NCBI RefSeq assembly: GCF_023544665.1
Contig: NZ_JAMJFL010000003.1
Coordinates: forward strand, 248,001 to 312,000
Reading direction: 5' to 3'
DNA: 64,000 nucleotides
Source of the DNA: Streptomyces sp. YS415
GTDB lineage: Bacteria; Actinomycetota; Actinomycetes; Streptomycetales; Streptomycetaceae
Below, in pieces: positions 9,204 to 20,502 of the stretch. The notes under the pieces were generated by a model that was given only the letters and a program-made list of their open reading frames with translations, did no database searches and was not told the origin of the DNA. Both the position numbers and the translations under genes were made by a program. How positions within the stretch are numbered: the first letter of the stretch is position 1; every line of letters begins with the position of its first letter.

Positions 9204-10036
9204 GCCTCCTCGCCCTCGGCCGCCGCGCCGGGCTGGTCCGCCCCGCCCTCGGGGCCGGTGCCGTCCTCGTCGTCCGCGTCGAGGAAGGCCTCCACCACCT
9301 GGATCAGCTCCAGCGGGGTCTCGTCCATGGCGTAGTGCCCGGCACCGGACAGCTCCCGCACCTCGCCGTACGGATACCAGCGCTGCCACGTGTCGCGCAG
9401 CAGCGACGCCGACAGCGCCGGGTCGAGACGGCCCGCGACGGCCAGCGCGGGCACCCGGGCGCCCGCCACCTCGGCGTGGAAGTCCTCCCGGGCCCAGGAG
9501 TCCAGCCAGGCCCGGTATGCCTTCGCGTCGCTCACCGCGAGCGACCGGTTGACCATCCGGTCCAGCCAGGCCGTGGGCCGGACGCCCCCGGTGGTGAAGT
9601 CGATGATCGTACGGCGGTTCTCCGGCAGGTGCGCCGAGTCCGCGAAGAGCCGCCACTGCTCGGCCGGGAGCGGCAGCCCCGACGCGGGCACCGGGGAGAC
9701 GCCCACGATCCGGCGCAGCCGCCCGGGCGCCGACGCCAGCAGCCGCTGGGCCACCGACCCGCCCATCGAGTGCCCCACCACCGAGAACCGCTCCCAGCCC
9801 AGCCGGTCGGCCAGGTCCAGCAGGTCCTGTGCCGCCTCGGCCGTCGAGTAGCTGCCGACGGCGTCCTTCGCCTCGCCGTAGCCCCGCAGATCGACCAGCG
9901 CGTAGGTGAAGGACGTGCCGTCGAGGTCGGGCCGGACGCTCGCGTACGCGGACCGGTCGGCGAACCAGCCGTGCACCGCGAACACCTTGTGCGGGCCGTC
10001 GCCGTGCAGCTCATGAGGGAGCGTGAAGGAGGTCAT
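9200..10036 (-). CDS. Alpha/beta hydrolase
   Basis: A 278-residue alpha/beta-hydrolase-fold enzyme. The oxyanion region is VHGWFAD, the nucleophile elbow GHSMGG places Ser at about residue 95, the acid Asp is in AGRLDP and the catalytic His in GAGHYAMDE. No signal peptide is present, so it is cytoplasmic. The C-terminal tail of about 20 residues is acidic and Gly-rich. I used ATG 10036, the first in-frame ATG that gives a family-like N terminus; the ribosome site before it is weak. The stop overlaps the P450 start, suggesting successive steps on one substrate, perhaps ester or lactone opening plus hydroxylation. That pathway is inferred. Confidence 0.85.
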   Translation of the reverse strand: MTSFTLPHELHGDGPHKVFAVHGWFADRSAYASVRPDLDGTSFTYALVDLRGYGEAKDAVGSYSTAEAAQDLLDLADRLGWERFSVVGHSMGGSVAQRLLASAPGRLRRIVGVSPVPASGLPLPAEQWRLFADSAHLPENRRTIIDFTTGGVRPTAWLDRMVNRSLAVSDAKAYRAWLDSWAREDFHAEVAGARVPALAVAGRLDPALSASLLRDTWQRWYPYGEVRELSGAGHYAMDETPLELIQVVEAFLDADDEDGTGPEGGADQPGAAAEGEEA

Positions 10037-10082
10037 GCGCTTACGGTGGCGCCCCGGCCCGGCCTCGGCAAGAGCGCGCGTT

Positions 10083-11321
10083 TCAGCGGACGTACACGTC
10101 CTGCCACACCAGCCGGTGGTCCGATGTGGGCACGTTCGCGCCGCCACCGACCAGCCGGTGCAGCGGATCGTCGGACGTCGGCCAGAACACGCCGTTCGCG
10201 CCGGGGGTCAGACCGCGGGAGGGCAGGACGTAGTCGACGCGCAGATTGCCCGGGGCGGTGTCGTTGAAGTCCGCGGTGTCGTAGGCCGGGTCGCCGGTGT
10301 GCGAGGCGTTGGCGCCGCCCTGCAGCCGCGCCGCCTCGACGGCTCCGGCGCTGGACGGCGGACCGGCGGGCGGGCGGATCGCCGGGTGGTCCAGCAGCAG
10401 CCGGATGGCGCCGCCGTAGCTGTCGCCGTCGTGCGGGTCGGCGTTCTGGTCGCCGGCCAGCACGAACCGCGACCCCGGCCGCAGCCCGCCGCGCATCCCC
10501 CGGTCGTCGTACAGGTACGCGCCGCGCCGGCGCCCGCCGACGTAGTCGGCCCACAGCCGGATCTCGTCGTGGTTGCGGCGGCCGTTGCGGTCCTCGGGGC
10601 CGTCGAAGGTGGGCGGCGTGGGGTGCGACACCAGGAAGTGCACGGTGTCCCGGCCGATGCGCACCGGCACGTCCCAGTGGCTCTTGGAGGACAGCTGGAA
10701 GACCGCCGTCGCCTCGGCGCTGTAGTAGCCCGGGGGCATCAGATGGCCCGGCATGTCCTTCCACAGGAAGCGCTGGAAGCTGCGCACGGCATGCGTGGCG
10801 ATCGGGTACTTGGACAGCACCACCATGCCGTACTGCCCGGGGAACCAGCCGTATCCGAAGGCGTCCTGCCCGTACGCGTCCGAACCGGGCGTCGTCACCG
10901 CGCCGCCCCGGCCGTCGAGGTCGAGCCCGGAGGCGACACCGGTGTTGACCGGCGCGGTGAAGGCGTACGGGTAGCGGACCGGCTCGGCGCCGCGCTGCCC
11001 GACGGCGAGGTAGTTGTCCCGGAAGAGGCGGACCGCGGCGCCGCCCGCGACGTGGTCGAACTCGTTGATCAACAGCACATCGGGGTCGACCCGTTGGATC
11101 GTCTCCGCGACATTGCGCGCCTGGACGTTGTCCGGCGTGGACAGGTCCGCGACGAGCGCGCCCTCGGCGGAGCGGTTGAGGGAGGCGTTGAAGGTGGCGA
11201 ACCGGACCGCGCGGCCGTGGCGTTCGGCCGCCGAGGCGGGCCACGCGGCGGTGCCGGCCAGCGCCGCCCCGGCGAGCGAGGCGAGGGCGGTACGGCGGGA
11301 CAGGGCTCCGGGCAGGTTCAT
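10083..11321 (-). CDS. Tat-exported endonuclease/exonuclease/phosphatase (EEP) family protein
   Basis: A 412-residue secreted protein starting at ATG 11321 after GGAG. The N terminus carries a twin-arginine signal (SRRTALASLAG) with a hydrophobic core and an ASA cleavage site near residue 31. The mature part begins VRFATFNASLN, the first strand and metal-site Asn of the EEP fold. It later shows INEFDHV (Glu), VSHPTPP, AGDQNADPHDG (Asp/Asn pair) and TSDHRLV near the C terminus (the catalytic Asp-His). These are the active-site positions of DNase I-like phosphodiesterases. Its substrate (nucleic acid, phospholipid or sugar phosphate) cannot be told. Divergent from the geosmin synthase gene. Confidence 0.87.
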   Translation of the reverse strand: MNLPGALSRRTALASLAGAALAGTAAWPASAAERHGRAVRFATFNASLNRSAEGALVADLSTPDNVQARNVAETIQRVDPDVLLINEFDHVAGGAAVRLFRDNYLAVGQRGAEPVRYPYAFTAPVNTGVASGLDLDGRGGAVTTPGSDAYGQDAFGYGWFPGQYGMVVLSKYPIATHAVRSFQRFLWKDMPGHLMPPGYYSAEATAVFQLSSKSHWDVPVRIGRDTVHFLVSHPTPPTFDGPEDRNGRRNHDEIRLWADYVGGRRRGAYLYDDRGMRGGLRPGSRFVLAGDQNADPHDGDSYGGAIRLLLDHPAIRPPAGPPSSAGAVEAARLQGGANASHTGDPAYDTADFNDTAPGNLRVDYVLPSRGLTPGANGVFWPTSDDPLHRLVGGGANVPTSDHRLVWQDVYVR

Positions 11322-11481
11322 CGGGACTCCGGCGGGGAGGAGGGACGCGAGAACCTCCGTAGTCTGCGCGCGTAGAGGTGAACGCCACAAGGGCCCTTGG
11401 GAATGCGGAGGTTCATCCCGGATTCACGCGATGGTGTGATCATGTCCCGGCCCGAGGATGGCCGCCGGTGGCGCCGGGTAG

Positions 11482-15178
<3,697 letters not shown>

Positions 15179-15227
15179 GTCACAGAACGTAACAGCCCCT
15201 GCTGACAACGGGCCCCGGCCGGCCGCC

Positions 15228-15941
15228 TCAGACCGGTTGACCTGCGTGTTCGACGGCCGCCCTGGCCCAGGCCGTGACCACCGGGTGTGGTCGGGAGCCG
15301 TCGCCGGACAGCTCCGGCTGGAAGAGCGAGGCCAGGAAGAAGGGGTGGCCCGGCAGTTCGGCGATCCGGACCTGGCCGTCCTCGTCGCGCCCGGAGAAGC
15401 GCAGTCCGTGAGCGGTCAGCGTGTCGAGGTGGCGCGAGGGGCCGTAGGCGCAGAAGTAGCGCTCGACGGTCCGCTCCGAGCCGATCACGGAGTGCGCGAG
15501 CGAGTCCGGCTCGATGGTGACCACGGCCTCGTGGCCCACCAGTGAGCAGGCCAGCGGCTCGATGATCGGGTCCTCGGCGGACGGGTCGTTCTCGGCGTGC
15601 GCCACGCCGGTGAGCCCGCAGACATGGCGGGCGTACTCCAGCACCGCGTGCTGGAACCCGGCGCACGTCCCCAGGAACGGAATGCGCTGCTCGCGCGCCG
15701 TGCGGATCGCCGCGATCACACCGGCCTCGCTGCGGTACGGGCTGCCCGGAACCACCCACAGCGCGTCGAACCCGTCCACGGCGCCCGGGGCGCCGGCCTC
15801 CTCGGTCGGGATCCAGTACGCGTCGAGGACCAGCCGCTCACGGGCGGCGAGGGCATCGAGCAGCAGGGGAATGCGGGTGTGCGACACGACATTGGGGGAG
15901 CGGTCGCCGACCAGGGCGATCCGCGCGAAGGTCTCGGTCAT
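15228..15941 (-). CDS. CTP synthase C-terminal-like class I glutamine amidotransferase homologue
   Basis: A 237-residue stand-alone protein resembling the glutaminase half of CTP synthase. The nucleophile elbow is GTCAGFQH with Cys93, like GxCxGxQ in PyrG. The pattern FDALWVVPGSPYRS matches the early oxyanion segment. The region where the catalytic His-Pro-Glu should lie reads LFQPEL, so His is replaced by Gln208 while Glu210 remains. No synthetase domain is present. I used ATG 15941 because GAGG lies nine bases upstream; ATG 15950 is an alternative. With the triad broken it may not hydrolyse glutamine and could bind or sense a ligand instead. Divergent from a LysR regulator that may control it. 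Confidence 0.78.
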   Translation of the reverse strand: MTETFARIALVGDRSPNVVSHTRIPLLLDALAARERLVLDAYWIPTEEAGAPGAVDGFDALWVVPGSPYRSEAGVIAAIRTAREQRIPFLGTCAGFQHAVLEYARHVCGLTGVAHAENDPSAEDPIIEPLACSLVGHEAVVTIEPDSLAHSVIGSERTVERYFCAYGPSRHLDTLTAHGLRFSGRDEDGQVRIAELPGHPFFLASLFQPELSGDGSRPHPVVTAWARAAVEHAGQPV

Positions 15942-16029
15942 GCCCGCCATCCTCGGCGCGCCCCCGAGTTCACGTCCAACGATGATCCCTGCACGCTCGA
16001 TAAGCGGAACTGATGTCATTCTCAGGGGC

Positions 16030-16914
16030 ATGGACCCGCATCTGCTGCGCACCTACGTCACGGTCGCCCGCCTCTCCTCCTTCTCCGAGGCGGCCCGCGA
16101 CCTCGGCTACACCCAGTCGGCCGTGTCCCAGCACATCGCGGCCCTCGAACAGGACCTCGGCACCCCGCTGCTCACCCGCCGGCCCGTCGCCCCCACGGCG
16201 GCCGGCGCCCGGCTGCTGGAACACGCGGCCCCGCTGCTGCTGCGCCTGGACGCGGCCCGTGCCGACGTCGTCCGGATGGCCGCCGCGCCCGCCCACGGCC
16301 TGACCCTCGCCGCCGCGCCCACCGCCCTCGGACCCCGCGTCCTCGCCGTGCTCCCGGCCGCCGGGGTGACCCTCAAGGTGCTGCCCCGGGACGGGATCCC
16401 GGCGGCCGTCGCCACCGGCTCCGCCGATCTGGGCCTCGTCGACGGTCTGGCCGCCCCCAGCGATCCGCTGCGACTGCCCGACGTGGCACCGCTGACCACG
16501 CGCGGCGCGGGCGAGGAACCGGTGTGCGTGCTGCTGCCGCGGACGCACCCCCTGGCCGGACGGCCCGGACTGCGCCTCGGCGACCTCGCCGACGCCCGCT
16601 GGCTCGACGCCCCCGACGCGGGACTCCCGCTCGCCCAGCTCCGCGCGGCGGGCGGCGGTCACGGCTTCCGCCCCTCCCTGCGCTACGAGGGCACCGACGT
16701 CCGGGCCCTCACCGCGCTGGCCGTCGCCGGGCACGGCCTGACCCTGCTCCCGCGCTCACTGGCCACGGGCGTGCCGGGCGGCGTCGCCGTGCCGGTCACC
16801 GCGCCCCGGCTCGTGCACCGCACGGAACTGGTGCACGCCGGCCCGCTCCAGGGGGCGGCACATCGCTCGGCAGCGGCACTCGCCTCCCCTGACCGGGGAG
16901 GCTTCCGCTCCTGA
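16030..16914 (+). CDS. LysR-family transcriptional regulator
   Basis: A 294-residue LysR regulator. The winged helix-turn-helix spans 1-60 (LLRTYVTVARLSSFSEAARDL then YTQSAVSQHIAALEQDL). A type-2 periplasmic-binding-like effector domain covers about 88-280. The start at ATG 16030 follows AGGGGC. It diverges from the amidotransferase-like gene across 88 bp that holds the less GC-rich TAAGCGGAACTGATG stretch, a plausible LysR box region, so regulation of that neighbour and of itself is likely. The effector is unknown. A hairpin sits within its last codons. Confidence 0.92.
   Translation: MDPHLLRTYVTVARLSSFSEAARDLGYTQSAVSQHIAALEQDLGTPLLTRRPVAPTAAGARLLEHAAPLLLRLDAARADVVRMAAAPAHGLTLAAAPTALGPRVLAVLPAAGVTLKVLPRDGIPAAVATGSADLGLVDGLAAPSDPLRLPDVAPLTTRGAGEEPVCVLLPRTHPLAGRPGLRLGDLADARWLDAPDAGLPLAQLRAAGGGHGFRPSLRYEGTDVRALTALAVAGHGLTLLPRSLATGVPGGVAVPVTAPRLVHRTELVHAGPLQGAAHRSAAALASPDRGGFRS
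16882..16902. terminator. Hairpin at the 3' end of the LysR gene
   Basis: Eight-base arms GCCTCCCC and GGGGAGGC around the five-base loop TGACC lie in the last codons of the LysR gene, 13 bp before its stop. A second inverted repeat, CTGACC-GGC-GGTCAG, follows at 16911-16925 across the stop codon. Together they may terminate transcription. Confidence 0.5.
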
Positions 16915-17013
16915 CCGGCGGTCAGTCTCACTCGTTCGTGGCACGTCGTGCGCCGGCGCCCCGGGTAGTCCTCCAGCCGGAGGCGATCCGTAGCCTCCGG
17001 CCGGAGGCGAGCC

Positions 17014-17595
17014 ATGGAACAGACCGCGTTGCGTCCCAAGCCGATGCCCGGCCAGGAGCCCGGCGGCGGCACGAGGCAGCCGGCCGCCCGGCGCCCGCAC
17101 GCCGCCCGCCGGCGCGGACGCCGGCTCAGGACGCTGCTGCTCGCCCTGTTCGCCGGCACGGTCCTGGTCCTGTCCGGCGTCGGCCTGGGCACGGTCGCCG
17201 CCACGGTGATCGGCATGAGCAAGCTGGCCGAGCTGAAGCAGGCGGGCCCCGGTCCGCGCAGCGCACCGGCGGCCCCGGCGGACCCGCGCCCCACTCCGTC
17301 CGCCGCACCGAGCCCGGCTCCCGCGCCGGCCAGGGCCACCCTCGGGGTGGAGGCCGTGGACGCCGACAAGGCGGGCGCCGAGGTGATCGGCGTGCACGTG
17401 CCGGGCCCCGGCTACGCGGCGGGCCTGGTCCGCGGCGATGTCCTCCTGGTCTTCGGCACGACCCGCATCGACGACGCCGCCGACCTCGCCCACGCGGTGG
17501 CCCGGGCCAGGCCCGGCACCGAGGTCGCCCTGACGGTGCGTCACCGAAGCGGCGGCTACCAGCAGCTGACCGTGACCCCCGGCGTCGTCACCTGA
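17014..17595 (+). CDS. Membrane-anchored PDZ-domain protein
   Basis: A 193-residue protein. The first 40 residues are cytoplasmic and highly basic (ARRRGRRLR), followed by one membrane helix at about 40-66, a Pro/Ala-rich linker at about 80-110 and a C-terminal PDZ-like domain (about 112-190). That domain includes GVEAVDADKAGAEVIGVHVP, AAGLVRGDVLL and the typical LAHAVARARPGTEV helix. It resembles the C-terminal half of HtrA-like proteases but has no protease domain. It could serve as an extracytoplasmic peptide-binding or scaffold protein. It stands alone, flanked by a LysR gene and a LysE exporter gene on the same strand. Confidence 0.8.
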   Translation: MEQTALRPKPMPGQEPGGGTRQPAARRPHAARRRGRRLRTLLLALFAGTVLVLSGVGLGTVAATVIGMSKLAELKQAGPGPRSAPAAPADPRPTPSAAPSPAPAPARATLGVEAVDADKAGAEVIGVHVPGPGYAAGLVRGDVLLVFGTTRIDDAADLAHAVARARPGTEVALTVRHRSGGYQQLTVTPGVVT

Positions 17596-17649
17596 GCCCT
17601 GTCGGAAAACCCCTGTCCCCACAGCCGGCGCTCCGGCCACGATGACCCC

Positions 17650-18273
17650 ATGCTGACCACACTCCTCGCCTTCCTCGGCGCCTGCGCCCTGGTGGCCGCC
17701 TCGCCGGGACCCAGCACGGTGCTGATCATCCGGCAGTCGCTGCACAGCCGCCGCTCCGGCTTCCTGACCGTGCTCGGCAACGAGACCGGCGTCTTCGTCT
17801 GGGGCGTCGTCGCCGCCTTCGGCCTCACCGCCCTGCTGACCGCCTCGGAGGTGGCGTACGACGTGCTGCGCGTCGTCGGCGCGGTCGTCCTGGTCGGCTT
17901 CGGCATCCAGACGCTGCGGACGGCCCGCCGCACCCGCGACGAACCGGAGGGCGAGGCCGGGGAGGGCGGCGGCCGCAGCGGCTGGGCGTCCTACCGCGCG
18001 GGCCTGCTGCTCAACCTCGCCAACCCCAAGGCGGCCGTCTTCGCCCTCTCCTTCCTGCCGCAGTTCGTGCCCGACGGCGCCCCGCACCTGCCCGCCATGG
18101 TGGGCCTCGCCGCGCTCTGGGCGGTCTACGAGATCGGCCACTACGGCCTTTACGTGTGGTTCGTCGGCCGCCTGAAGAGCCTGCTGTCCCGCGCGGGAGT
18201 GCGCCGACGGCTCGAGCAGGTCTCCGGAGGCGTGCTGCTGCTCCTCGGCGCCCGGATGGCCCTGGAGGGGTGA
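17650..18273 (+). CDS. LysE/RhtB-family amino-acid exporter
   Basis: A 207-residue membrane protein with about six hydrophobic segments. It shows the LysE/RhtB family signatures: PGPSTVLIIRQSL near residue 20, GNETGVFVWG at about 45, the NLANPKAAVF motif at about 120 in the fourth helix, and a C-terminal helix. Family members export amino acids or derivatives such as lysine, homoserine or cysteine metabolites. The particular substrate is not evident. Not obviously in an operon: 54 bp separate it from the PDZ gene and 88 bp from the M24 peptidase gene. Confidence 0.9.
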   Translation: MLTTLLAFLGACALVAASPGPSTVLIIRQSLHSRRSGFLTVLGNETGVFVWGVVAAFGLTALLTASEVAYDVLRVVGAVVLVGFGIQTLRTARRTRDEPEGEAGEGGGRSGWASYRAGLLLNLANPKAAVFALSFLPQFVPDGAPHLPAMVGLAALWAVYEIGHYGLYVWFVGRLKSLLSRAGVRRRLEQVSGGVLLLLGARMALEG

Positions 18274-18361
18274 GCCCGGGTCCGTCGACCGGCTCGCGCC
18301 GCCCCCGCCGTCCGGGCAGGATGCTGCCCGTAGTCACCTTCACCCGCCCAGGGAGGCCCGG

Positions 18362-19489
18362 ATGACCGCCCCTACGCCCGCTCCCTTCACCGCCGACGAC
18401 TACCGCGCCCGCATGGAGCGCGCCGCGCGGGCGGCCGCCGACGCCGGACTCGCCGGGCTGCTGGTGGCGCCCGGACCCGACCTGGTGTGGCTCACCGGCT
18501 ACGCACCCACCGCCGTCACCGAACGGCTCACCCTGCTCGTCCTCGTCCCCGGCCGGGACCCCGGCCTGATCGTCCCCGCCCTGGAGGCCCCCGACGCCGC
18601 GAAGGCGACCGGCGCGCCCGCGCTGACCCTGCTCGACTGGACCGACGGCAAGGACCCCTACGCCGTCACCGCGGCCCTGCTGCAGCGGGACGGCCGGTTC
18701 GGCATCAGCGACAACACCTGGGCCATGCATCTGCTGGGCCTGGCCAAGACCCTGCCCGACTCCTCCTACGCCTCCCTCACCGAGGCGCTGCCGATGCTCC
18801 GGGCCGTCAAGGACGAGGCGGAACTGGACCGGCTGGCAGCCGCGGGCGCGGCCGCGGACGCGACGTACGAGGAGATCCGGACGGTTCCCTTCGCGGGCCG
18901 CAAGGAGTCCGAGGTCGCCGCGGACCTGGCCCGGCTGCTGCGGGAGCACGGACACGAGACGGTCGACTTCACGATCGTCGCCTCGGGACCCAACGGCGCC
19001 AATCCCCACCACGAACCCGGGGACCGCGTCATCGAGCGCGGTGACATGGTCGTCCTCGACTTCGGCGGCCTCCGCGGCGGCTACGGCTCCGACACCTCCC
19101 GCACGGTCCACGTCGGCGAGCCCACCGACGAGGAGCGCCGGGTCCACGACCTGGTGCGCGCGGCCCAGGAGGCCGGTTTCCGGGCGGTGCGGCCCGGCGT
19201 CGCCTGCCAGGAGGTGGACCGGGCCGCCCGCGCGGTCATCACGGACGCCGGGTACGGCGCGTACTTCATCCACCGCACCGGGCACGGCATCGGCGTCACC
19301 ACGCACGAGCCGCCGTACATGATCGAGGGCGAGGACCAGCCCCTCGTGCCCGGGATGTGCTTCTCCGTGGAGCCCGGCATCTATCTGCCGGGCCGGTTCG
19401 GGGTACGCATCGAGGACATCGTCACGGTCACCGAGGACGGCGGCCGCCGCCTCAACGACACCACCCGCGAGATGGTCATAGTGGACTGA
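18362..19489 (+). CDS. M24-family Xaa-Pro aminopeptidase
   Basis: A 375-residue pita-bread metallopeptidase. It has an N-terminal creatinase-like domain (about 10-140) and a C-terminal catalytic domain with the five metal ligands in order. These are two Asp (VVLDFGGLRGGYGSDTSR), His (HRTGHGIGVTTHE), Glu (SVEPGIY) and Glu (GVRIEDIV). GGGAGG precedes ATG 18362, a strong ribosome site. There is no export signal, so it acts in the cytoplasm, probably removing N-terminal residues before proline during peptide recycling. It is followed 49 bp later by a kinase-like gene that is probably co-transcribed. Confidence 0.93.
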   Translation: MTAPTPAPFTADDYRARMERAARAAADAGLAGLLVAPGPDLVWLTGYAPTAVTERLTLLVLVPGRDPGLIVPALEAPDAAKATGAPALTLLDWTDGKDPYAVTAALLQRDGRFGISDNTWAMHLLGLAKTLPDSSYASLTEALPMLRAVKDEAELDRLAAAGAAADATYEEIRTVPFAGRKESEVAADLARLLREHGHETVDFTIVASGPNGANPHHEPGDRVIERGDMVVLDFGGLRGGYGSDTSRTVHVGEPTDEERRVHDLVRAAQEAGFRAVRPGVACQEVDRAARAVITDAGYGAYFIHRTGHGIGVTTHEPPYMIEGEDQPLVPGMCFSVEPGIYLPGRFGVRIEDIVTVTEDGGRRLNDTTREMVIVD

Positions 19490-19538
19490 AACGGCCCCAG
19501 GAGTCCCGGCACCCTCCCACCGACCCACGGCGCGACCC

Positions 19539-20474
19539 ATGACCCAGGCACCGACACCCACCGCGGACACCGTCCGCCGACTGGTCCGCTCCCTGCTCAA
19601 GGACGGTGCGGACGACACCGCGGGACCCGAGGTCCGGCCCGTCGCCGAGGGCGGCGCGTCCGCCACCTGGTGGGTCGGCGCCCGCCATGTGCTGCGCCTC
19701 GCACCCGACCGCGAGACCGCCGTCCGGCAACGCCGCGAGCTGCGGCTGCGCGATCTCGTCCGGCCGTACGTCCCGGTCGCCGTGCCGACCAGCGTCGCGC
19801 ACGGCGAGTGGGCGCCCGGGCTGACCTACACGCTGGACACCAAGGTGCCCGGCGGCTCGGCCGACGCGCACGACGTGTCCGCCCTCGGCGAGGCCGACCT
19901 TGCCGGACTGCTCACCGGGCTGCGCGAGGTCCCCCTGCGGCAGGCCGAGACGCTCGGGGTGCCGCGCACCGGACCGCGCTCCCTGGAGGGGCTGCGCCGG
20001 GCCGCCGAACGCGCCGCCCGGCGCCTGGACCCGGCCGACGACTTCGATCCCGGCCGGCTGCACCAGCTCACCCAGCCGGCCGCGGTGCAGCTCGCCGCCC
20101 AGCCCGGCAGCTCCGTCCTCGTCCACCACGGTCTGACCGGCGAGCACCTGGTGGTCAGCGCGGACGGCCGGGTGCTCGGCGTCCTCGGCTGGACCGACAC
20201 GGTGGTCGGGGACCCCGCCGAGGACATCGCCGGACTCGCCCGCGCCGTCGGCTCCCCGGCCGCCGTCCGCGCCGCCACCCTGGCCGGCTACGGCGCCCGC
20301 CCCTGTCTGCGCGGCCTGTGGCTGGCCCGCTGCGACACCGTCCTGCACCTCGCCGAGGCCCTCGACGGCACCCGCCGCGCCCCCCTGCCGCCGCTGCGGC
20401 GGCAACTGGAACTGGCCTGGGAGGCGATCCTGCTGGAGCGGGTCACCGAACTGAGGGACGACGAAGGGTCGTAG
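19539..20474 (+). CDS. APH/ChoK-fold phosphotransferase homologue with degenerate active site
   Basis: A 311-residue protein with the aminoglycoside/choline-kinase fold: an N lobe with TWWVGARHVLRLAP where the ATP-binding Lys region should be, and a C lobe at about 110-300. The catalytic loop, normally HGDLHxGN, reads HHGLTGEH, so the base Asp and the magnesium-binding Asn are both missing. The later IDW or DFG-like Asp is also replaced (VLGWTD). The following GDPAEDIAGLA matches the family. It is therefore probably a pseudokinase, unless metal binding is done differently. It is likely co-transcribed with the upstream peptidase gene. It converges on treZ, 28 bp away. Confidence 0.8.
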   Translation: MTQAPTPTADTVRRLVRSLLKDGADDTAGPEVRPVAEGGASATWWVGARHVLRLAPDRETAVRQRRELRLRDLVRPYVPVAVPTSVAHGEWAPGLTYTLDTKVPGGSADAHDVSALGEADLAGLLTGLREVPLRQAETLGVPRTGPRSLEGLRRAAERAARRLDPADDFDPGRLHQLTQPAAVQLAAQPGSSVLVHHGLTGEHLVVSADGRVLGVLGWTDTVVGDPAEDIAGLARAVGSPAAVRAATLAGYGARPCLRGLWLARCDTVLHLAEALDGTRRAPLPPLRRQLELAWEAILLERVTELRDDEGS

Positions 20475-20502
20475 GCCCTGTCCGAGCGGAAGCGCCTGGC
20501 GC

